Assembly: GCA_028583405.1 (NCBI GenBank)
Contig: CM053260.1
Location: forward strand, 28,274,239-28,338,238
Length of the DNA: 64,000 nucleotides
From: Pogonophryne albipinna
Taxonomy: Eukaryota; Chordata; Actinopteri; Perciformes; Artedidraconidae
Direction: 5' to 3'
Shown here: positions 58,501 through 64,000 of the stretch, in pieces
How positions within the stretch are numbered: the stretch's first letter is position 1
Layout: each line of letters opens with the position of its first letter
Notes under the pieces: generated by a model
Database searches by the model: none
Told to the model about the DNA's origin: nothing
What the model saw: the letters and a program-made list of their open reading frames with translations, nothing else
Translations under genes and position numbers: made by a program

Positions 58501-58849
58501 TTACTCCACCATCAACGCTCCCACAAACCCCTCTGCCTCGCCATATTACTCCACCATCAACGCTCCCACAAACCCCTCTGCCTCGCCATATTACTCCACC
58601 ATCAACGCTCCCACAAACCCCTCTGTCTCGCCATATTACTCCACCATCAACGCTCCCACAAACCCCTCTGCCTCGCTTGACTACTCCACCATCACGGCTC
58701 ACAACATCTCTGCTGAAGCTGGTGAAACATATTCTACAGTGAGGGACCAGGCCCAATATGCCGCCTACTCTACTGTCAATCATCCATCCAGACTTCCTGA
58801 AGACCCTTTCTATTCTTCTGTCAACCACCCACAGCTACAGCAGACCTGA
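55529..58849 (+). CDS. CD300/pIgR-like (CMRF35-like) receptor A, complete, 7 exons
   Basis: Type I membrane receptor of the teleost CD300/pIgR-like immunoglobulin superfamily. Exons: 55529-55568, 56059-56358, 56562-56882, 57206-57397, 57548-57631, 57903-57952 and 58388-58849 (1449 nt, 482 residues). All junctions up to exon 6 are phase 1, as usual for Ig-domain genes; exon 6/7 is phase 0. Order: signal peptide (1-14), Ig domain 1 (14-113) without the canonical cysteine pair, Ig domain 2 (114-220) with IKC, FFC...SIC and GVYWC, Ser/Thr/Ala stalk (221-284), transmembrane segment (285-312) with no charged residue, and a 170-residue tail. The tail has about ten tyrosine motifs, including one strict ITIM (LDYSTI) and four YYSTI. 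This suggests an inhibitory or adaptor-recruiting receptor on immune cells (inference). Ligand unknown. Confidence 0.88.
56059..56358 (+). CDS. Receptor A exon 2: Ig domain 1
   Basis: 300 nt, acceptor ctctctacag, donor gtaaga. Encodes GCEASKVKGCRGGWVNFTRG and continues to GIKQIQREGKYKLKF. At the B-strand position the usual Cys is Arg (VNFTR). At the F-strand position it is Leu (KYKL). It is homologous to receptor B exon 2. Confidence 0.85.
56562..56882 (+). CDS. Receptor A exon 3: Ig domain 2
   Basis: 321 nt, acceptor tttttgcag, donor gtgaga. Contains IIIKCDKENKDDS, VKFFCKENGSIC, TETESGFTVSISNVSPQHAG and VYWCEVES. The cysteine pattern (B-F pair plus a second C-C' pair) is that of CD300/pIgR V-type domains. 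Same length as receptor B exon 3 and very similar to it. Confidence 0.92.
56966..57000 (+). pseudogene. Vestige of a third Ig-domain exon
   Basis: Receptor A intron 3 reads atcaaaaacttcactaggtc then tgcaactattgga, matching the start of the receptor B domain-3 exon at 62875-62909. The homology continues upstream (tccatgctgtctgtctgt), but the acceptor AG is missing and the match ends at about 57000. The rest of the exon is deleted. Confidence 0.88.
57206..57397 (+). CDS. Receptor A exon 4: Ser/Thr/Ala stalk
   Basis: Acceptor gtgcatccag. Encodes ELLTTSSTSSTSRHPTTLSP, then repeated TASS units, then SKTQSNSAQKDVEKTTF. The end is placed at a phase-1 donor (T/gtatga) that joins the transmembrane exon in frame. 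The frame itself continues to a stop at 57442-57444, so an unspliced or alternatively terminated form would be soluble. A mucin-like O-glycosylated stalk is likely. Confidence 0.7.
57265..57336 (+). repeat. 12-bp coding tandem repeat, 6 copies
   Basis: The unit actgcttcctct and close variants encodes Thr-Ala-Ser-Ser. It lengthens the stalk of receptor A. Confidence 0.9.
57548..57631 (+). CDS. Receptor A exon 5: transmembrane segment
   Basis: 84 nt, acceptor cttctgcag, donor gtaaga. Encodes VSWIPIVAAVVCAALLG then LLLFLVFRYK. The hydrophobic stretch has no acidic or basic residue, so pairing with DAP12-type adaptors through a charged residue is not expected. Confidence 0.88.
57903..57952 (+). 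CDS. Receptor A exon 6: juxtamembrane
   Basis: 50 nt, acceptor tctctgacag, donor gtaagg. Encodes HSCCSKNKRIGEAHNVE. Two cysteines next to the membrane could be palmitoylated (inference). It changes the phase from 1 to 0. Confidence 0.75.
58388..58849 (+). CDS. Receptor A exon 7: cytoplasmic tail with tyrosine motifs
   Basis: 462 nt including the TGA at 58847-58849. Begins DRAYDEIQERP. Tyrosine motifs in order: AYDEI, LYVTA, YYSTI four times, LDYSTI, TYSTVR, AYSTVN and FYSSVN. Only LDYSTI fits the strict ITIM pattern; the others share Y-S-T/S-I/V but have Pro, Ala or another residue at -2. The middle is a 45-bp tandem repeat (58469-58693). A long antisense frame over this exon is a shadow. 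Confidence 0.88.
   Translation, partial: DRAYDEIQERPLVTGPGTALQSLYVTANAPTNPSVSPYYSTINAPTNPSASPYYSTINAPTNPSASPYYSTINAPTNPSVSPYYSTINAPTNPSASLDYSTITAHNISAEAGETYSTVRDQAQYAAYSTVNHPSRLPEDPFYSSVNHPQLQQT
58469..58693 (+). repeat. 45-bp coding tandem repeat, 5 copies
   Basis: Five in-phase units starting at 58469, 58514, 58559, 58604 and 58649 encode NAPTNPSASPYYSTI or near variants. The last unit has SLDYSTI instead of SPYYSTI. The nucleotide copies are almost identical, which points to recent expansion or gene conversion. Confidence 0.96.
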
Positions 58850-60660
58850 GATACTGTACATCCTTTTCACTTCATTTGTTTCATATTCAAACCAGTCTTC
58901 ACACTTCAGTAATAATTTAATAGTTCACTTTGTTTGATTTTAAGTCCTATCTGCACTGATCCCCAAACATGTGATATGATTTCATACAGGTGTGGTTGAT
59001 AGAAGGTTGGAAATATACTGTTTTGATTAAAAACTTGGCAGCAGGTTTGTGCATTATGGTAAAATCAGGGGTCCGTAGTAACATATGTATGTGGGAGCAT
59101 GCGTTAGTATATTGTTAAGGAAATAATACTTTAAATCAGGGGTTCGAAGAATAAGGATTAGTTGGCAAAACATTCATTATGAGTTCAACCTCCATCATTA
59201 CGAACACAAAACTCCCAAACTTTTGATTTGTGTGCTTCTCTGTATGTATGTCAAAAATGTGTGTAATACACAAATAAAATCTGTGCTAAAGATGAGCACT
59301 GATATTACTGAATGCTACAGGAACATACTGAATCAAATGTATGCATTTTAGATTAAAGTAATAATCTCATTAATCTGCCCTTTCACTGCAACCTTTCCCC
59401 ACAGCCTCAGACTGTGATATATTCACTGTATATATTGTAAACTGTACAAAATGTTATGCAACATTTATTTCATTCATCTTTTTGAAATCCTTCCTACTTT
59501 TTTGACTTTATTTATTAATAAATTATGTCACTTGTTATTTTACAATATCATTCAATACTATATTCCATTTGTATATGTAAAAAATGCTTTTATATTGATA
59601 ATAAAAAAAGGTTTAGTTTAGCACTGTTTTTTTTCTATTAGTGTTATTGCAGGTGTGTATATGCAGTATAGCACAAAAACAATAGCTGCACAAGGCTTTG
59701 CTGATAGGTAAGATAAATTATAAGAAGAACAACAAATGTAAACACCTACAGAAAAAAAGAAATGTTTCGAAAAATAAAAAAATTATTTCAGAAAAATGCT
59801 TTAAAAGTTTGTGACACTGACACCAGCTCTAGTTTGGCTCCTTTGATTCTGTAAGGTGGTTGTTTCCAATGTCAAAAAGCTACAATAGTAAAACCTTTCT
59901 GACTATAGGGGACAATGGTCGTCATCTATAATGTGAACAGTTCTCTAAAACGAGGACCCCTAGGGGTAAATCAGGGGACTGCAGGGGGTACGTAGAAAGA
60001 TTAAGGATTGCAATTTATTTCCACACAAAAAAACATTTTAAATACATTTTCCAAATTGTTTTTGTTGGTTTTCTCTGGATTGTGGGATTGACAATAAAGT
60101 TCACTTTGACTTGACTTTTGATAAGCCTGGTGTCCTGCCTCCAGTACTATCAAAGCGGTGGTTCCCAAACTTTTTTCTCCTGTACCCATGGAGTTGGTTC
60201 TATAAGAACCCCCTCACACATCTGTGATGATTCGACTAAATGTTTTCACGTGTTAAACCCTTTTAAAAATGTATTTAACACAACTGCCCCTTAGATGAAC
60301 ATCACTTGTATAACTCACCCTTAATACAAATGCATTTAAACTTCACATTTAAACTTTAAAATAATAATATCTAGACTCACTTCTAGCAGTTTCAACATAT
60401 TTTGTTAAGAGTTTTTAGTGAGACACTTGAGCTTGCTTGTCTTTCAGCTTTGAACAACCATTACCAATAAATGAATATACAGTAAACTATGTTCAACACT
60501 AGATAAGGATGAAAGTATTGCTAGGATTTTTTATTTTACAATTACAATATAATTTACAATAACAGAGAAAACCGAAGACAAAAAAGAGGAAGCAGATAAA
60601 AAGGGGGCAGGTAATGTTTCCTAACATATCTTCTCAGGAAACACAGCTGTGCTGAATGTG
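58850..60660. other. Receptor A 3' UTR and intergenic region
   Basis: AATAAA at 59273-59278 is the best first polyadenylation signal. Others occur near 59516 and 59600. At about 60030-60120 a LINE-like tail ends gacaataaagttcactttga. No other gene. Confidence 0.6.
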
Positions 60661-60741
60661 AGCCCACTGATAAAAGAGGAACTGGATCAGTGGTGCAGAC
60701 ATTTTTTCGCACTGAGGATTTCAGCGTCCAAGACTATCACA
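60661..60741 (+). promoter_or_regulatory. Receptor B promoter/5' UTR with PU.1-like site
   Basis: taaaagaggaactgg at 60671-60685 closely fits the AAAGAGGAA-type PU.1 motif of myeloid and lymphoid promoters. It lies about 60 bp upstream of the start codon. Function is inferred only from the motif. Confidence 0.45.
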
Positions 60742-60778
60742 ATGAGGAGCTTTCTGCTCTTCCTCTCGCTCTTTACAG
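60742..60778 (+). CDS. Receptor B exon 1: signal peptide
   Basis: ATG at 60742. Encodes MRSFLLFLSLFT plus a split Gly codon. Donor gtaaaa. 37 nt, phase 1, one codon shorter than in receptor A. Confidence 0.88.
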
Positions 60779-63700
60779 GTAAAATATGAATTCTGTCTGA
60801 TATCAGAGACTTGATAAGAAATTAACCACTTTCCATATGTCCTGTGGTATAGTTACTCCGTCTGTATTTCTATATGTTAACACATGTCACTCTAGCCTAC
60901 TGCAGCAAACTAATACTGATACCAGTTTTCTGCTCCTCATTATGATTATTTCATTTAATTCAATAACTTATCATTAAAGGTTTCTATGTATTTCATGTAA
61001 ATACGCTGCTATAAGAGCAGATTGTGTGACAGCTTGTTCGTAAAATAACACAAAAATCACTTTTGTGGGATGATATTTATGTGTAACTTAGATTGTTGAC
61101 TAAATAAATATGTTAACATGGGTTTCTTTATTTGAAGAAGTATTCAGACTTATTTATTGAGGTGCTATATATTTAAAATGTGGAAATCAAAGGCAGAAGT
61201 GGAAGGCACTTAGGCTTTTTTTGGCCATTGTAAATTCAGAAAAAAATAGAGTTAGTGATAGGGTTTTTTAAAGAAATGACCAAACAGGTGCTGGTGATAA
61301 CAAGTCAAGCCGTCTTAACTCTGGCAGCAGTTAACAGGGAATTATCTGTGCTGTATCTAAATGCTACAGCCTATAGTAAGTGACAATACATTTGTAGGTG
61401 CTTGTGTTGATGTAAAGGTATTTGCTAATGTATGTGAATATGACGGTATAAGACTTGTGTCTTTAAATGTTGGATATCACTCTGTCCAAATATATGCACC
61501 AACCACAGCCTGTATGACCAGCTACAGATAATTATGTGAAATGTACAGATGTCACGGACCACATAAAATAACAAAAAATCTCAAAAGTTTTGATTAAGTT
61601 GAATTTAATCCAGCCTTTAAACAACAGAAACAGTTTTAATCTCTACTTACTTTGTATTGGTTATTTTGGAGAAGATAACAATTACCTATTATCAAATGTA
61701 TAAATGGCAAATGTTCTGAAATTCTTGGCAAATTGTTGCTTTTTAACATCCCTTAGAAACAGAGTCAAGTCTTTCTCTTTGGCTCTGTTTGTGGTCTCCA
61801 CCATCTCGACAGGGAAGTATATATTAGCTTGTATCCGTCCCACAGAAGGGAAATATTCAAAAGCAGTTTAAAGCTTTAACACAAAATGATCTACTTATTG
61901 ATCCCGAAAGTGTGTCCTGAGAATCTGACATATTTTTAACTTTTCTCTCTCTCTCTCTACAGGCTGTGGGGCCTCACCTGAGTTGAAGGGATGCGACGGT
62001 GGATGGGTTAATTTTACCTGGAAATACACTGAAACAAATGGAAAATCTATTGATGTATTTCAGAGCAAACTTTCTATCATTAAAAGCACTCAGAAAGACA
62101 CATGGGAAAACAAAGAGAGACTTTCCGTGTACCATGATGCAAAAAATAAAAGTCTCAGATTGGGCATCAAACAGCTTAAACGTTCAGACGCAGGGGAATA
62201 CAGGTGGGAATCAAAACCTAACCAAAATTCAGAGGTGAAATTCAAAGTTGGTAAGAAATGCTGCATCTTGTTTTATTAATGTATCTTGTCCTCTGTTACG
62301 GTGTTAAATACTAACCAAACCTTCAAAGAACTAAAGTATCATGCATGTAAATGTAACATTCCTCATTCAGTCATCTATTTTTAGTCGTCATCTACAAAGC
62401 AATTTGCTATAAAGCCGACATATCACACAGATTTTAGTTGTGCTTCCATTTTTTAGTTGCAGATGAAGGGGGCTGCAAGAAACCATTTAATCAAACTGCG
62501 TACAGAACAGCTAAAACCTCCATCACGTGTGACGAAGGAAACAAAGAGGACTCCAGATTCAACTTTCTCTGCAAAGAGAACGGTCCCATCTGTGAAGATA
62601 TTTTATCAACAAAATCTGCTCTGAGGTCAAACGGGACGTTCATTCTCACAGAAACAGAGAGTGGCTTCACTGTGTCCATCAGTAATGTGTCCACACAGCA
62701 CGCTGGAGTCTACTGGTGTGGAGTGGAATCAACTGAACAAAGTTACAGAGCTGCTCTCAGGAAAATACAACTGGAGGTTAAAGGTGAGAAACTAAATACC
62801 TGAGATTAATGATAAAGGTTTCTCTGATTGTGTTGTTAAATACAGTCCATGCTGTCTGTCTGTTTCCAGCTGCTATCAAAAACTTCACTAGGTCTCCAAC
62901 TATTGGACAGAATATTACATACTGGTGTCAATATCCAGAGGGTGCTCCAGTAAAGAAGTACATCTGTAAGGGAGAAGATACATCTAAATGTGAACATGTA
63001 GTCAGCACTGCCCAGAACACTGAGAGGTTTTCCATGATTGATGAAACAGAGAAGAGAAACCTCACCATAACAGTGAGAGGCGTAACAAAGGAAGACAGCG
63101 GGACATACTGGTGTGGAGCAGAAAGCAAGACTGAAACACAAAGCAACTCCTTCTTCAACAGATTTCTGATGACTGTTGGTGAGTTGTGTTATTTTATGTT
63201 GTGGATGTTATCTGCTCTGGTTCAGATTGTAGGAGAGTCAAGCATTGATGATTAGCATGAAAACAAAGCTACAGTTTTCTTGATCACACATGTTTTTTTT
63301 ATGTGCTTTTGATCTGTTGAGTTTCACGAAAAAAAAATATATATTAGTAGAGGAAGAAATCGTTAAGGTTATGTAAAAGCAGTAATGCTCCTTTGCTCGT
63401 TCTAACCATATTATTTTAATTTTTAATTTTAGATTGTTAAAATTTGAAATCAAAGCTTCATTGATAAAAAAATATATATATATATATTTTTAACCAAAGA
63501 TTGTTGTATACATTTTACTGACAACTTAACAAATTAAGAGTTGAACAGGCTGTAATTACTCCACATCCTTTGGACTTGATCAGGAAATCAAACAAAGGCA
63601 TGAAATCAGGTGACAGATCAGCACTCTGTGTTAAAAGCTCCGGCAAAAATCAGTGTTGGATTAAGAATTCACAATTGAAATATCTGAGAGCGTTAAATAC

Positions 63701-64000
63701 AGTGTCATGTTTTTATTCATTTGTAAGCTTTCATGTGTAACTTCAATGCACTTTTTGTTGGTTTCAGTGCAACCGCCGACACCCACATTTCCTGTTTCTT
63801 CAATGACTACTGCATTTGCTGAGAGTCGTGGTAAGAAAGCCCTTTTGACATCTTAAGCCTTCTGCTGCGGGAAACTGTTTCTACATATTTTATCTGTGAA
63901 ATTCCTGCTTGATATTTTCTCTGCGTGTTTGCAGATGACCCTCATGTCGTCATTACTGTGATCATCTGTGTAGCCGCGCTGCTGCTGCTGCTGTTTGTGC
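60742..64000 (+). CDS. CD300/pIgR-like (CMRF35-like) receptor B, 3' truncated by window
   Basis: Paralogue of receptor A, 1.9 kb downstream, same strand. Exons: 60742-60778, 61963-62250, 62463-62783, 62870-63178, 63768-63830 and 63935-64000 (incomplete). All visible junctions are phase 1. Order: signal peptide MRSFLLFLSLFT; Ig domain 1 (about 13-108) with Trp at both canonical Cys positions; Ig domain 2 (109-215), nearly identical in plan to that of A; Ig domain 3 (216-318) with YWCQYPEG, YICKGEDTSKC and DSGTYWCGAES, the classic pIgR/CD300 pattern; a short Pro/Thr stalk; and the start of a transmembrane segment. The signalling tail is outside the window, so activating or inhibitory type cannot be told. 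Confidence 0.88.
60779..61962. other. Receptor B intron 1
   Basis: About 1.2 kb of AT-rich intron. No exon or element recognised. Confidence 0.6.
61963..62250 (+). CDS. Receptor B exon 2: Ig domain 1
   Basis: 288 nt, acceptor ctctctacag, donor gtaaga. Contains GCDGGWVNFTWKY, STQKDTWENKERLSVYHD and LKRSDAGEYRWES. The D-x-G-x-Y-x-C motif has Trp instead of Cys, and the B-strand Cys is also Trp. Confidence 0.88.
62463..62783 (+). CDS. Receptor B exon 3: Ig domain 2
   Basis: 321 nt, acceptor ttttttagttgcag, donor gtgaga. Contains SITCDEGNKEDS, FNFLCKENGPIC, TETESGFTVSISNVSTQHAG and VYWCGVES. An alternative acceptor six bases upstream (ttttttag) would add two codons; I chose the downstream one to match receptor A. 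Confidence 0.9.
62870..63178 (+). CDS. Receptor B exon 4: Ig domain 3
   Basis: 309 nt, acceptor tgtttccag, donor gtgagt. Contains PTIGQNITYWCQYPEG, KKYICKGEDTSKC and GVTKEDSGTYWCGAES. This is the most canonical CD300/pIgR domain in the window. Receptor A has lost this exon except for a short vestige. Confidence 0.92.
63179..63767. other. Receptor B intron 4
   Basis: 589 bp of AT-rich intron with an AT dinucleotide run near 63472-63487. Nothing else. Confidence 0.6.
63768..63830 (+). CDS. Receptor B exon 5: stalk
   Basis: 63 nt, acceptor tggtttcag, donor gtaaga. Encodes VQPPTPTFPVSSMTTAFAES and Arg. Much shorter than the stalk of receptor A. Confidence 0.82.
63935..64000 (+). CDS. Receptor B exon 6: transmembrane segment, incomplete
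   Basis: Acceptor tgtttgcag. Encodes DDPHVVITVIICVAALLLLL and continues hydrophobic to the window edge. No charged residue appears in the visible part. Confidence 0.82.

Noticed and set aside
58451..58828. A 125-codon minus-strand frame and a 94-codon frame in another plus frame
   Set aside because: Both are shadows of the 45-bp repeat in receptor A exon 7.

Overview
This window is vertebrate genomic DNA, almost certainly from a ray-finned (teleost) fish. It has small exons separated by long introns with GT/AG boundaries, very long CA/GT microsatellites roughly every few kilobases, many hAT and PIF/Harbinger-type DNA transposon remnants with intact target-site duplications, a tRNA-derived SINE, LINE 3' ends, and a tandem pair of multi-Ig-domain CD300/pIgR-like receptor genes of the kind that is expanded in fishes.

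Layout. (1) Positions 286-45907, minus strand: the first five coding exons of an angiopoietin gene, best matched to angpt1. Exon 1 (signal peptide and superclustering region) is at 45524-45907. Exons 2-5 (coiled coil) are at 4127-4282, 3924-4045, 765-849 and 286-433. The fibrinogen-like domain lies beyond the left edge. Intron 1 is about 41 kb and holds most of the window's mobile DNA. (2) Positions 45908-55528: a 9.6 kb intergenic stretch between two divergently oriented genes, with a purine-rich tract and a small MITE. (3) Positions 55529-58849, plus strand: a complete seven-exon receptor gene (called receptor A here) with a signal peptide, two Ig-V-like domains, a Ser/Thr/Ala stalk, a transmembrane segment and a long tail full of tyrosine motifs. 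(4) Positions 60742-64000, plus strand: its paralogue (receptor B) with three Ig-V-like domains, running off the right edge inside the transmembrane exon.

The mobile elements in intron 1 are strongly nested. A hAT element sits in a Harbinger-type element inside a second Harbinger-type element (4916-7040). One hAT sits inside another (13074-14004). A ZBED-type hAT carries a fold-back element that itself carries a MITE (16877-19261). Most have readable target-site duplications, so the order of insertion can be read directly. All transposase sequences seen are truncated or broken.

No conspicuous new enzyme system or operon is present. The observations most worth following up are: the 3' end of angiopoietin exon 5, with its splice donor, amplified as a minisatellite at the left edge; a five-copy 45-bp coding repeat that multiplies a tyrosine signalling motif in receptor A; loss of both canonical Ig cysteines in domain 1 of both receptors by different substitutions; a vestigial third-Ig-domain exon in receptor A; and a 12-copy, 72-bp minisatellite in the angiopoietin intron whose units each carry an E-box and a CRE-like half site.

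Exon boundaries were placed by eye from splice consensus, phase continuity and family resemblance. No database search was run.
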